A stretch of DNA of 64,000 bases, taken from NCBI RefSeq assembly GCF_021432085.1, contig NZ_CP090366.1, positions 2,914,001 to 2,978,000 on the forward strand, read 5' to 3'. The notes under the pieces are model-generated. The model was not told where the DNA came from. It made no database searches and was given only the letters and a program-made list of their open reading frames with translations. Made by a program: the position numbers and the translations under genes. Positions within the stretch are counted from its first letter, which is position 1. Each line of letters begins with the position of its first letter. The DNA comes from Stutzerimonas kunmingensis (GTDB lineage: Bacteria; Pseudomonadota; Gammaproteobacteria; Pseudomonadales; Pseudomonadaceae). Of this stretch, positions 54,714 through 63,695 are shown piece by piece.

Positions 54714-56624
54714 TTACTCCTCCAGCTCTGCCCAGCGCTCCAGCAAGCCGTCCAGCTCCAGCTGCAGCGCTTCAAGGCGACTCAGCACCGCAGCGGTCAC
54801 GTCTGCCGGCTGCTGATAGAAGGCCGGATCGGAGATCTGCGTCTGGAGCGCCTCGATTGCCTGTTCCGCCTCATCGATCTTGCCCGGCAAAGCCTCAAGC
54901 TCGCGCTGCAACTTGTAGCTGAGCTTCTTCTTCACCGGCGCGACCTCGGCAGCTGCCGCCGCGACCGGAGCCTGCTGCGCTTTCTTGGCGTCCTTCGTCT
55001 CGCCGCCGGACTCTGCAACACCCAACAAACGCGGCGAACCACCCTGGCGCAACCAGTCCTGGTAGCCGCCAACGTACTCGCGTACCTCACCACCACCCTG
55101 AAACACCAAGGTGCTGGTGACCACGTTGTCGAGAAAGGCCCGGTCGTGGCTCACCATCAATACGGTGCCCTGGAAACCGAGCAACACCTCTTCGAGCAGT
55201 TCGAGGGTTTCCACGTCGAGGTCATTGGTCGGTTCGTCGAGCACCAGCAGGTTGGCCGGCTTACTGAACAGCTTGGCCAGCAAGAGCCGTGCCCGCTCGC
55301 CTCCAGACAGCGCCTTGACCGGCGTCCGTGCCCGCTGCGGGCTGAACAGGAAGTCGCCGAGATAGCTCAGGACATGACGATTCTGGCCATCGATGGTGAT
55401 GAACTCACGTCCTTCGGCGAGGTTGTCGACCACGGTCTTTTCCAGCTCCAGCTGGTGACGCAATTGGTCGAAATACGCCACTTCGAGCTTGGTGCCGAAC
55501 TCTATGGAACCGCTGCTCGGATGAAGCTCGCCCAGCAGTAGCTTGAGCAAGGTGGTCTTGCCGGTACCGTTGGCACCGAGCAAGCCGATGCGATCGCCGC
55601 GCTGGATGACCATGGAGAAGTTCTTGATCAGCGGATCGCCGCCGACATGGGCGAACGTCACATCCTCGGCAACGATGACCTGCTTGCCGGACTTCTCAGC
55701 GGTTTCCACCTGGAAGGTTGCTTTGCCCTGCACGTTACGGCGCTCGCTGCGCTCGGCGCGCAGCGCCTTCAATGCCCGAACGCGGCCTTCATTGCGGGTA
55801 CGCCGCGCCTTGATGCCCTGGCGAATCCACACTTCTTCCTGTGCCAGCTTCTTGTCGAACAGCGCATTGGCCGTTTCCTCAGCCGCCAACTGCTGCTCCT
55901 TGTGCACCAGGAAGCTTGCGTAGTCGCCATTCCAGTCGATCAGGTGGCCGCGGTCCAGTTCGAGGATGCGGGTCGCTAGGTTCTGCAGGAATGCCCGGTC
56001 GTGGGTGATGAACAGCACGGCACCGTTGAAACCGGTAAGCGCCTCTTCCAGCCAGGCGATAGCACCGATATCCAGGTGGTTGGTGGGCTCGTCGAGCAAC
56101 AGCAGATCCGGTTCGGACACCAGTGCCTGGGCCAGCAGCACGCGGCGGCGCCAGCCACCTGAGAGTTCGGCCAGGGTGCGGTCAGCCGGCAGCTGCAGGC
56201 GGCTCAGGGTGCTGTCGACCAGTTGCTGCAAGCGCCAACCATCCTTCGCCTCGAGCGCCTGCTGCACATGCATGAGCTTCTCGAGATCGGCGTCGTTCTG
56301 GATGTTCTGGCTCAGGTGATGGTACTCGGCGAGCAGCTCGCCGACCCCGGCCAGGCCTTCGGCGACCACATCGAATACCGTGCGGTCATCCGCTCGCGGG
56401 AGCTCCTGCGGCAGTTCACCGATCTTCAGCCCCGGGGCACGCCAGATTTCCCCGTCATCGGCGGCACGATCACCTTTGACTAGGCGCAGCATGCTGGATT
56501 TTCCGGTGCCATTACGGCCAATGATGCAGACCCGCTCGCCTCGCGCGATTTGCCAGGACACGCCGTCCAGCAACGGCGTGGTGCCGTAGGCGAGAGATAC
56601 ATCGGTGAACTTGAGCAGGGTCAT
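54714..56624 (-). CDS. uup: ABC-F ATPase (Uup-like)
   Basis: 636 residues with two soluble ABC domains. Walker A motifs are GRNGTGKSS (about 36-44) and GANGTGKTT (about 350-358); signatures are LSGGWRRR and LSGGERAR; Walker B ends in LLDEPTNHLD and VLDEPTNDLD. The C-terminus (about 560-636) is a coiled-coil DNA-binding-like domain. Uup proteins act on stalled ribosomes and reduce precise transposon excision. GGAGG precedes the ATG at 56624. No membrane helix. Confidence 0.9.
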   Translation of the reverse strand: MTLLKFTDVSLAYGTTPLLDGVSWQIARGERVCIIGRNGTGKSSMLRLVKGDRAADDGEIWRAPGLKIGELPQELPRADDRTVFDVVAEGLAGVGELLAEYHHLSQNIQNDADLEKLMHVQQALEAKDGWRLQQLVDSTLSRLQLPADRTLAELSGGWRRRVLLAQALVSEPDLLLLDEPTNHLDIGAIAWLEEALTGFNGAVLFITHDRAFLQNLATRILELDRGHLIDWNGDYASFLVHKEQQLAAEETANALFDKKLAQEEVWIRQGIKARRTRNEGRVRALKALRAERSERRNVQGKATFQVETAEKSGKQVIVAEDVTFAHVGGDPLIKNFSMVIQRGDRIGLLGANGTGKTTLLKLLLGELHPSSGSIEFGTKLEVAYFDQLRHQLELEKTVVDNLAEGREFITIDGQNRHVLSYLGDFLFSPQRARTPVKALSGGERARLLLAKLFSKPANLLVLDEPTNDLDVETLELLEEVLLGFQGTVLMVSHDRAFLDNVVTSTLVFQGGGEVREYVGGYQDWLRQGGSPRLLGVAESGGETKDAKKAQQAPVAAAAAEVAPVKKKLSYKLQRELEALPGKIDEAEQAIEALQTQISDPAFYQQPADVTAAVLSRLEALQLELDGLLERWAELEE

Positions 56625-56802
56625 GACTACCTCCGGAAAACAGGGCGCGCAGTCTAACAGATCGTCATGGCCCACCCGCTGTGAGCAAGGCTTTATCAGC
56701 CGCACGGGCTATCGCATCCGTTTGCTATCGATGGCCACGCGAGCCATGGCAGGTACGCTCGTCGGAAGTCTGCCTTTGTTTGTTACGGGAGCTTAATGCT
56801 CG

Positions 56803-56831
56803 TTTAACTGCCCCGTGCGGCAGGCTAAGCT
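56803..56831 (+). promoter_or_regulatory. Candidate promoter of slt
   Basis: TTTAAC (56803-56808), 17 bases, and TAAGCT (56826-56831). It would start transcription about 75 bases before the slt start codon. The region also separates the divergent uup gene. Confidence 0.45.
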
Positions 56832-56914
56832 AGCCCCTGCAACAGGCCGATTGCGGCTGTGCCCAGGCGCAGCCGATCACCTGTCATCTCAAGCCCCCGT
56901 TTTACGGATGTACC

Positions 56915-58837
56915 ATGCGCGGCCGACTCTCCAGTTTGTGTTTCTGCCTGTTCGTTTCAACCCTCGGCCTGGATGCGTCCGCCGCCAGTCTCAGTCAGCA
57001 GCGCCAGTATTACGACCAGGCCAAGCAGGCCCTGGCCAAGGGCGACAGCGGCCCCTACCGGCGTTATTACAACGCCCTGCGCGACTACCCGCTCGAACCT
57101 TATCTCGCGTACGACGACCTGACCCATCGCCTGAAATCGGCCAGCAACCAAGAGGTGGAGAAGTTTCTTGCCGAGCACGGTGACCTGCCACAGATCAGCT
57201 GGATGAAGCTGCGTTGGCTGCGCCTTCTGGCCGCGCGCGGGGACTGGCAGACCTTCATCCGCTACTACGACCCGAAGATGAATTTCACCGAGCTCGACTG
57301 CCTGTTCGGCCAGTATCAGCTACGCAACGACCTGCCAGGTGCCGATGCCACGGCCGAGCGCCTTTGGCTGGTCGGCAAGTCGCAGCACAACGCCTGTGAT
57401 TCCTTGTTCGAACTGTGGGATATCAAAGGGTTGCTGACCGAAGAACGCCGCTGGAAGCGCACCAAGCTGGCAGTCGAGAGCGGTAACTACGGCGTGGCCA
57501 GCTATCTGGTCAAACGCCTGCCGACCCTGCAACCTCAGGGACAGCTGATGATCGATGTCGCGCAGAAGCCGCAGATGCTTCGCCAGCCGGATCGCTTCGT
57601 GCCAACCAGCCCGGAAATGGCCGACGTCGTGTCGCTCGGATTGCGCCGCCTAGCCCGTCAGGACCCGGAGCAGGCGCTGAATCTGCTCGACGGCTACGCT
57701 CGGCGCTTCGCCTTCTCGGCCGAAGAGAAAGTCGCCATCGCCCGGCAGATCGGGCTGACGCTGGCCAAGCGTTTCGACGCACGCGCCCTGAAAGTGATGG
57801 CCGAATACGACCCCGAACTGCGTGACAACACCGTCAGCGAATGGCGCGCCCGGCTGCTGCTGCGCCTGGGCCAGTGGGATGACGCATACCGGCTTACCCA
57901 GCGCTTCCCCGAAGACCTGGCCAATACCAATCGCTGGCGCTACTGGCAGGCACGCAGCCTGCAACTGGCCAAGCCCGAAAGCCAGCAAGCGGCACAGCTT
58001 TACCAGCCGGTTGCCAAGGAGCGGGACTTCTACGGCTTTCTTTCTGCCGACCGCATTCAGGCACCGTATAAGCTCAACCACCAGCCACTGGCGCTCGATA
58101 GCAAGGTCGTGCAAAAGGTGCGCAACACCGCTGGCATCCGCCGCGCGCTGGAATTTCACGACCGCGGGCAGATCGTCGATGGCCGCCGCGAGTGGTACCA
58201 CGTCAGCCGTCTCTTTAGCAGGGACGAACTGGTGGCTCAGGCGCGGCTTGCCTATGAAAAGGAATGGTATTTCCCGGCGATCCGCACCATCAGCCAGGCG
58301 CAGTACTGGGACGACCTGGACATCCGCTTTCCCATGGCCCACAGCAGCACGCTTATTCAGTCAGCCAGGGCCCGAGAGATTCACCCGAGCTGGGCATTCG
58401 CCATCACCCGCCAGGAAAGCGCGTTCATGGCCGACGCCCGCTCCCATGTCGGCGCCACTGGGCTGATGCAGCTGATGCCGGCCACGGCCAAGGAAACCGC
58501 CAGACGTTTCAATATCCCGCTGGCCTCACAGCAGCAGGTGCTCAACCCCAATACCAATATCCAGCTGGGCACCGCCTATCTGAGCCAGATCTACGGCCAG
58601 TTCAATGGCAACCGCGTGCTCGCCTCGGCCGCCTACAACGCCGGGCCGGGTCGAGTACGCCAATGGCTGCGCAACGCCGAGCACTTGTCATTCGATGTCT
58701 GGGTGGAAAGCATTCCGTTCGACGAAACCCGCCAGTACGTGCAGAACGTGCTGACCTACTCGGTCATCTACGGGCAGAAACTGAACTCGCCGCAACCGCT
58801 GGTGGAATGGCACGAGCGCTTCTTCGAATCTCAGTGA
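56915..58837 (+). CDS. slt: Soluble lytic murein transglycosylase
   Basis: 640 residues, typical Slt70 size, with a signal peptide (about 1-23, ending DASA). A large alpha-superhelical U-domain (about 25-450) precedes the lysozyme-like domain (about 480-620): catalytic Glu in ITRQESAFMADARS, GATGLMQLMPATA, and AAYNAGPGRVRQWL. It cleaves the glycan strands of peptidoglycan to 1,6-anhydromuropeptides in the periplasm. It sits head-to-head with uup, as in other pseudomonads. Confidence 0.95.
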   Translation: MRGRLSSLCFCLFVSTLGLDASAASLSQQRQYYDQAKQALAKGDSGPYRRYYNALRDYPLEPYLAYDDLTHRLKSASNQEVEKFLAEHGDLPQISWMKLRWLRLLAARGDWQTFIRYYDPKMNFTELDCLFGQYQLRNDLPGADATAERLWLVGKSQHNACDSLFELWDIKGLLTEERRWKRTKLAVESGNYGVASYLVKRLPTLQPQGQLMIDVAQKPQMLRQPDRFVPTSPEMADVVSLGLRRLARQDPEQALNLLDGYARRFAFSAEEKVAIARQIGLTLAKRFDARALKVMAEYDPELRDNTVSEWRARLLLRLGQWDDAYRLTQRFPEDLANTNRWRYWQARSLQLAKPESQQAAQLYQPVAKERDFYGFLSADRIQAPYKLNHQPLALDSKVVQKVRNTAGIRRALEFHDRGQIVDGRREWYHVSRLFSRDELVAQARLAYEKEWYFPAIRTISQAQYWDDLDIRFPMAHSSTLIQSARAREIHPSWAFAITRQESAFMADARSHVGATGLMQLMPATAKETARRFNIPLASQQQVLNPNTNIQLGTAYLSQIYGQFNGNRVLASAAYNAGPGRVRQWLRNAEHLSFDVWVESIPFDETRQYVQNVLTYSVIYGQKLNSPQPLVEWHERFFESQ

Positions 58838-58861
58838 TGCGGCGGCTTTCAGGCAACCGAA

Positions 58862-58887
58862 CAGGCCTGCTCACTTGGGCAGGCCTG
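58862..58887. terminator. Bidirectional stem-loop between slt and the MOSC gene
   Basis: CAGGCCTGC and GCAGGCCTG form a perfect 9-bp stem with an 8-base loop, 24 bases after the slt stop and just past the end of the convergent MOSC gene. No strong T-tract on either strand, so termination efficiency is uncertain, but position and stability fit a shared terminator. Confidence 0.6.
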
Positions 58888-58894
58888 GCTGAAG

Positions 58895-59695
58895 TTACTC
58901 CAGCACTTCCGCCGGCATCCCCACCTCCAGCTCACCGGTGCCTTCGGCGATCAGGTTCTGACCGAAGAAGACACCGCCCTTCCCTTTGCGATATGTGAGC
59001 AGCGTATTCAGCGGCTCACGATCGGGATCGCGCTCGGCGGTGAACGGGTCAAGGGTGGGGATGACGCATCGGGAACAGGGCTTGACGATGCGAAACGCCA
59101 ATTGGCCGATGCGAATACGCGTCCAGCCGTCCTCGGCATAAGGCTCCGCACCGCTGATGACCAGATTCGGGCGAAACCGCAACATTTCCAGCGGGCGCCC
59201 AACGCGGCGAATCAGGTCGTCCAGAGAGCCCTGACCGATCAGCAGAAAGGGAAATCCATCGCTGAATGCCGTGCGCTCGCCCAGCCTTGCGTAGTCAAGA
59301 TCGACTTGAATGCCGTCGTCTTCGGGCAGATACACCAGACGGCAGGGCTGACCGAGAAAATCCGTCAGCCAGGCCGCTGCGGCATCGCCGGCATCAGGCA
59401 CCACGGCATTGGAACTCCAGATCTGCACGCAGCGCATTACCTTGGCATCCGGCACGGCAACCAGCAGCTCCTGCATGCCGGGCGCAGTCAGCCGCAGCGC
59501 GGTTTCGCCGTCCCAGTGCGCCTGTAAAAGCGCCATTGCTGGTACAGCACGCTGGGTAAGAAAGCGACCTGTGCCGGCCGCAACCACCATCCAGCGCCGA
59601 TCACCGACCAGACCCAGCGCGTCACTCGCGCATTGCTGCAGCGCTTCGCCAGCGGCCGATTTGAGGGGGAAGCGATAGAGCGAGGAGAGATGCAT
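58895..59695 (-). CDS. MOSC-domain protein (YcbX-like, without ferredoxin domain)
   Basis: 266 residues: an MOSC_N beta-barrel domain (about 1-115; LSSLYRFPLKSAAGEAL at the start) and an MOSC domain (about 120-265) with the conserved Cys of KPCSRCVIPTLDP that coordinates the molybdenum cofactor. Relatives reduce N-hydroxylated bases and hydroxylamines. It lacks the C-terminal 2Fe-2S domain of E. coli YcbX, so it needs a separate electron donor. Confidence 0.87.
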   Translation of the reverse strand: MHLSSLYRFPLKSAAGEALQQCASDALGLVGDRRWMVVAAGTGRFLTQRAVPAMALLQAHWDGETALRLTAPGMQELLVAVPDAKVMRCVQIWSSNAVVPDAGDAAAAWLTDFLGQPCRLVYLPEDDGIQVDLDYARLGERTAFSDGFPFLLIGQGSLDDLIRRVGRPLEMLRFRPNLVISGAEPYAEDGWTRIRIGQLAFRIVKPCSRCVIPTLDPFTAERDPDREPLNTLLTYRKGKGGVFFGQNLIAEGTGELEVGMPAEVLE

Positions 59696-59775
59696 GCGGC
59701 GCCTCCTGAGGGGAAGCGCAGCAGCATATCAGGGCTCGACTGCGATGTTCAGCAGCCGACAGAGCGAGGGAGTGA

Positions 59776-60708
59776 TCAGTCCTGCTCTTCCATTTTCAGA
59801 CGGTCCTGGATCACGTCCACGAGCTTTTCCGGCTGGAACTTGGAAAGGAAGTTATCGCAACCAACTTTCTGCACCATCGCCAGGTTGAAACTGCCCGACA
59901 GCGAAGTGTGCAGCACCACGTACAGATCACGCAGGCGCGGGTCATGGCGAATTTCCGTGGTCAGGCGATAGCCATCCATCTCCGGCATTTCGGCGTCGGT
60001 GAAGACCATCAGCAACTTGTCGGTCAGCACCTCGCCGGCATCGGCCCAGGCCTTGAGCATGTTCAGGCCCTTCAGTCCGTCGCTGGCAGTGTGGACCTTA
60101 ATGCCGAGCTGGCTGAGGGTTTCGCGCAGCTGCGCGAGGGCCACGGTGGAGTCATCCACGCACAGCACTTCGCGACCCCGGGCGCGCTCGAGCAGCGGAT
60201 CGGCCAGGCGCTCGGCGGAAATACTGGTGTCGTAAGGCACGATCTCGGCAAGCACCTTTTCCACATCGATCACTTCAACCAGCTCGTTATCGACCTTGGT
60301 GATCGACGTGAGGTAGTGCTGACGACCGGCCGTGCTTGGCGGCGGCATCACCTCCTCCCAGTTGAGGTTGACGATACGATCCACACCGCCAACGAGAAAC
60401 GCCTGCACGGTACGGTTGTATTCGGTAACGATGATGGTGCTGCGCTCATCCGGCACCAGCGGGCGAAGGCCGATGGCTCGCGAAAGGTCCACCACCGGCA
60501 GCGTCTGCCCTCGCAGGTTGACCACGCCGCAGACCGAGCTGTGGCGGTGCGGCATCAGGGTCATCTTCGGCAGCTGGACGACTTCCTGCACCTTGAAGAC
60601 GTTGATGGCAAACTTCTGCCGCCCGCCGAGCCGGAACATGAGAATCTCCAGGCGATTCTGCCCCACAAGACGGGTACGTTGATCGACTGAATCGAGAATG
60701 CCGGCCAT
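59776..60708 (-). CDS. cheV: Chemotaxis protein CheV
   Basis: 310 residues: CheW-like domain (about 15-160; RQKFAINVFKVQEVVQLP and GVVNLRGQTLPVVDLSRAIG) and a receiver domain (about 175-305; VLCVDDSTVALAQL, acceptor Asp in MVFTDAEMPEMDGYRL). It couples receptors to CheA and adjusts coupling when phosphorylated. Other chemotaxis genes are not in this window. Confidence 0.93.
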   Translation of the reverse strand: MAGILDSVDQRTRLVGQNRLEILMFRLGGRQKFAINVFKVQEVVQLPKMTLMPHRHSSVCGVVNLRGQTLPVVDLSRAIGLRPLVPDERSTIIVTEYNRTVQAFLVGGVDRIVNLNWEEVMPPPSTAGRQHYLTSITKVDNELVEVIDVEKVLAEIVPYDTSISAERLADPLLERARGREVLCVDDSTVALAQLRETLSQLGIKVHTASDGLKGLNMLKAWADAGEVLTDKLLMVFTDAEMPEMDGYRLTTEIRHDPRLRDLYVVLHTSLSGSFNLAMVQKVGCDNFLSKFQPEKLVDVIQDRLKMEEQD

Positions 60709-60826
60709 TTCCAGGCTCCTTGGGAAAACATGGTAAAAGGCATATCGGCCGGATGCTCCAACGCTTTATGCGCCGCAGCGTGTTTTTTATGCTGCGCGTC
60801 GCAACCGTCGGAATGGCAAACAGGGG

Positions 60827-61738
60827 TTATTGCTTTTCGGCATTGCGCAACAGCAAGGGAGAGTCAGGCGGCAGGTGCATGCGCAATGCGCCGGCGCGCA
60901 CTTCGAAGCGCAGATGGGCGCTGCGGAACGGCTCGCCGTCCAGATTGATGTCGATCTTCGTCGGCGCCTCTACCTCGAGCCAGGGCACCCGCGCGCTGAC
61001 GGACACAGCCTCGACTCCGAGCAATCCGCCGCTGAGCAATGTTCCCAGCGTACCGACGGCATCGGCCGGCGCAGGCACGATGCAGACATCGAGCAAGCCG
61101 TCATCGACGCTCGCCTGCGGGCATAGCAGTTGGCCACCGCCCGCCTGGCGGCCATTGCCGATCCCTAGCGCCAGAAACTCGCCCTCCCATTCGAAGTCCG
61201 GACCGCTGAAGCGGCCACGGGCCGCATCGATCTCGGCAAAGCGCGTCAGCCCGGTCAGCAGGTAAGCACCACCACCCAGGAAACGCTTGAGTTCTTCCGA
61301 GGTGCTGGCAGTTACCCGCGAACCGAAGCCACCGGTAGCCATGTTGACGAATGGCCGCCCGTTCATCATGCCGATATCGACGGCCTGCGCAGGCTCATCC
61401 AGCAGCGCCAGCGATTCGAATGGATCGAGCGATATACCGGCAGCCTTGGCGAAATCATTGGCGCTACCCAGCGGCATCAGTGCCAGGGTCGCGTCTGCTC
61501 CGATCTCCAGCATGGTTTCGGCAACTTCACGCAGGGTGCCATCGCCACCACCGGCAACCAGCATTCGGTAGCCCGCACTCAAGGCCTCCTGCACCAGCCG
61601 TTGAGCATCGCCGGGCTCCCAGGTCACGCGAACCGCCAGCTCCCAGCCCAATTCACGCTGCTGTTTGACAGCCTCGCGTACCTCCTCATTGAGCGCCTGT
61701 TTTCCATGCAGTATCAGCAGCGCCTTGGCATAGCTCAT
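60827..61738 (-). CDS. yegS: YegS-like lipid kinase (diacylglycerol kinase family)
   Basis: 303 residues with the nucleotide-binding motif VAGGGDGTLREVAETML (about 61-77) and PLGSANDFAKAAGI (about 92-105). YegS phosphorylates phosphatidylglycerol in vitro; the natural lipid is uncertain. It starts MSYAKALLILHGKQALN, as YegS does. Confidence 0.87.
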   Translation of the reverse strand: MSYAKALLILHGKQALNEEVREAVKQQRELGWELAVRVTWEPGDAQRLVQEALSAGYRMLVAGGGDGTLREVAETMLEIGADATLALMPLGSANDFAKAAGISLDPFESLALLDEPAQAVDIGMMNGRPFVNMATGGFGSRVTASTSEELKRFLGGGAYLLTGLTRFAEIDAARGRFSGPDFEWEGEFLALGIGNGRQAGGGQLLCPQASVDDGLLDVCIVPAPADAVGTLGTLLSGGLLGVEAVSVSARVPWLEVEAPTKIDINLDGEPFRSAHLRFEVRAGALRMHLPPDSPLLLRNAEKQ

Positions 61739-62113
61739 GGCTGTTCATTCCTCGCTATTCGCACCGTTTCATAAGACAGGACCCAGCGCCGGAAGTTGTG
61801 CGAAACAAGCGCAGCGGTATTAATCCAAAAGTTCGATCAATGGCGCCGTCGGTCACCGAATGCGCGCACCCAGGTCTTCCAAGACATCCGCAAGTTCCGT
61901 CTAAACCTCTTACAAAACAGTGGTTTGCAGGCAGATCGTGGTTTTCAGCATTTTTTTGGCAGGCCTTTGACTAGTACTGAACTCATTCTGAGAGGCACGG
62001 TCGGAGCAGGAGTCCCGATCACGGTTGCGATGGCGGCCTGCTATCACCCTCCCGCGTGCCGCGGCGATTAATTCGAGATTTGAGCCAGCTTTGAGCTGAG
62101 GATGGAGCCTTGT
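61739..62113 (+). promoter_or_regulatory. Long, AT-richer leader region before the exopolysaccharide cluster
   Basis: About 375 bases between the divergent yegS-like gene and the priming glycosyltransferase hold no gene. A T7 run precedes TTGGCAGGCCTTTGACT (from 61957), which half-fits a sigma-54 -24/-12 (GG-N10-AC instead of GC); TTGACT there could also be a sigma-70 -35. Lower GC than its flanks suggests a regulatory region. No ops/JUMPstart element (GGCGGTAG) is present. Confidence 0.4.
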
Positions 62114-63541
62114 ATGCGCGTACAGTCAGTTGGAACCCTTGAATATGCTCACCCGAGTTTCGTCGATTACTTCCTTGCCAGCATTCGCCTGATACATGCG
62201 CTGACGGCCATCCTGCCGGGGCTCCTGCTTCTTGCCTTCATGGAGCTGCCCACCAGCGGCCCGTTTAGCGCCTTCCTCGGCTTCTTCGCGGTACTGAGCG
62301 TCATCATTTTCCAGACCGTTGGCATCTACAGCGAAGAGGTGTTCAGCACCCTGCTGCGCTTCCGCGTGATGTTCGTCGCCTGGGCGGCAGCGTTCAGTTT
62401 CCTGGTCTTTATGCATCAAGGCATGGGGATGTTCGGTTATCTCGAGGCCAAACACCTGGCGTTCTGGTTCCTCACCAGCACCATCCTGTTTGGCGCCGAA
62501 CGCCTGGCGATGCTTGCGCTGTTCCGTCGCCTGATGGCACGCGGCATGTTCCTGCAGAACGCCGTGATCCTCGGCGGCACCGACAATGGCGTACGCGTTG
62601 CCGAGTACCTGCAGAACCACCGCGATATTCGCACCGGCGTGCTCGGCTTTATCGACGATCGCCTCGAACGTCTGCCCAAGGAGCTGGCCAACCTGCCGCT
62701 GCTGGGCAACACCCGTGATCTCGAACAGATGATCCGTGAAGAGAAGGTCACCCAGGTGCTGGTCGCCCTGCCCTGGTTCGCCGACAGCCGGATCGGCCAG
62801 TTGATCGCCGAGCTGCGCAAGCTGCCGGTCAATGTTCTGCTGGTACCCGACATGGTCGCCTTCCGCCATGCCGACAAGCGCATCACCGAGGTCGGCGGCC
62901 TGCCGACCCTGATCGCGTCGGATCTGCCGCTGCGCGGATGGTCGCCGATGTTCAAGCGTCTGGAAGATATCGTCATTTCCAGCATCGCCCTGCTCGCCGC
63001 CGCGCCGGTCATGCTGGCGATCGCCCTGGCGATCAAGCTCGACTCGCCAGGCCCCGTGCTCTTCAAGCAGAAGCGCTACGGCTACAACAACCGCCTGATC
63101 GAAGTTTTCAAGTTCCGCTCGATGTACCACGAGAAGTCGGACGCCAACGCCGATCGGCAAACCACCCGTGGCGATGATCGCATCACCCGTGTGGGCCGCT
63201 TCATCCGCAAGACCAGCCTCGACGAGCTGCCTCAGCTGCTGAACGTCTTCCTCGGCAGCATGTCAATGGTCGGTCCGCGCCCTCATGCCACGGCTACCAA
63301 GGCTGCCGGCGTGCTGTTCGAGGATGCCGTGGCCGAGTACTCCGCGCGCCATCGGGTCAAGCCAGGCATCACTGGCTGGGCACAGATCAATGGCTACCGC
63401 GGTGAAACCGACACGCTGGAGAAGATCGAGAAACGCGTCGAGTTCGACCTGGATTACATCGAGCGTTGGTCCGTGTGGTTCGACCTCTACATCCTGGTGC
63501 GTACCCCGCCAGCGCTGCTGCTCAACAAGGATGTGTACTGA
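62114..63541 (+). CDS. Undecaprenyl-phosphate sugar-1-phosphate transferase (WcaJ/PslA type)
   Basis: 475 residues. Four or five N-terminal transmembrane helices (about 15-130), a Rossmann-like domain (about 140-265), then a membrane-anchored bacterial sugar transferase domain (about 275-475) with KFRSMYHEK, RFIRKTSLDELPQLLNV and SMVGPRPH. It attaches the first hexose-1-phosphate to the lipid carrier, starting an exopolysaccharide repeat unit. The ATG at 62114 is chosen because GGAG lies six bases upstream; an ATG four codons earlier has a poor site. Confidence 0.92.
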   Translation: MRVQSVGTLEYAHPSFVDYFLASIRLIHALTAILPGLLLLAFMELPTSGPFSAFLGFFAVLSVIIFQTVGIYSEEVFSTLLRFRVMFVAWAAAFSFLVFMHQGMGMFGYLEAKHLAFWFLTSTILFGAERLAMLALFRRLMARGMFLQNAVILGGTDNGVRVAEYLQNHRDIRTGVLGFIDDRLERLPKELANLPLLGNTRDLEQMIREEKVTQVLVALPWFADSRIGQLIAELRKLPVNVLLVPDMVAFRHADKRITEVGGLPTLIASDLPLRGWSPMFKRLEDIVISSIALLAAAPVMLAIALAIKLDSPGPVLFKQKRYGYNNRLIEVFKFRSMYHEKSDANADRQTTRGDDRITRVGRFIRKTSLDELPQLLNVFLGSMSMVGPRPHATATKAAGVLFEDAVAEYSARHRVKPGITGWAQINGYRGETDTLEKIEKRVEFDLDYIERWSVWFDLYILVRTPPALLLNKDVY

Positions 63542-63581
63542 TCGGCAAACGCGCTGAACACCGCCGAAAAAGATCAGAAAA

Positions 63582-63601
63582 GCCGCATCACAAGATGCGG
63601 C
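63582..63601 (+). other. Stem-loop between the priming transferase and tyrosine phosphatase genes
   Basis: GCCGCATC-ACAA-GATGCGGC, a perfect 8-bp stem with a tetraloop, 40 bases after the stop codon. AGGAAGGAAC follows instead of a T-tract, so it is unlikely to stop transcription fully; a partial terminator or processing site is possible. Confidence 0.5.
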
Positions 63602-63613
63602 AGGAAGGAACTA

Positions 63614-63691
63614 ATGACACTCCCAAAAATCTCACATTCGTTCACCCCGGGCCGCACCCCGGCGGCTGCGAAGTTGCAGCCACGAGGTTGA
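63614..63691 (+). CDS. Possible 25-residue leader ORF before the tyrosine phosphatase
   Basis: ATG with AGGAAGGAA upstream opens 25 codons (MTLPKISHSFTPGRTP and on) and stops 4 bases before the phosphatase ATG. The arrangement is like a leader peptide coupled to the next gene. The frame contains two short inverted repeats (CCGGG/CCCGG and GCTGC/GCAGC). It may be chance; no family is recognised. Confidence 0.3.
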   Translation: MTLPKISHSFTPGRTPAAAKLQPRG

Positions 63692-63695
63692 TCCC

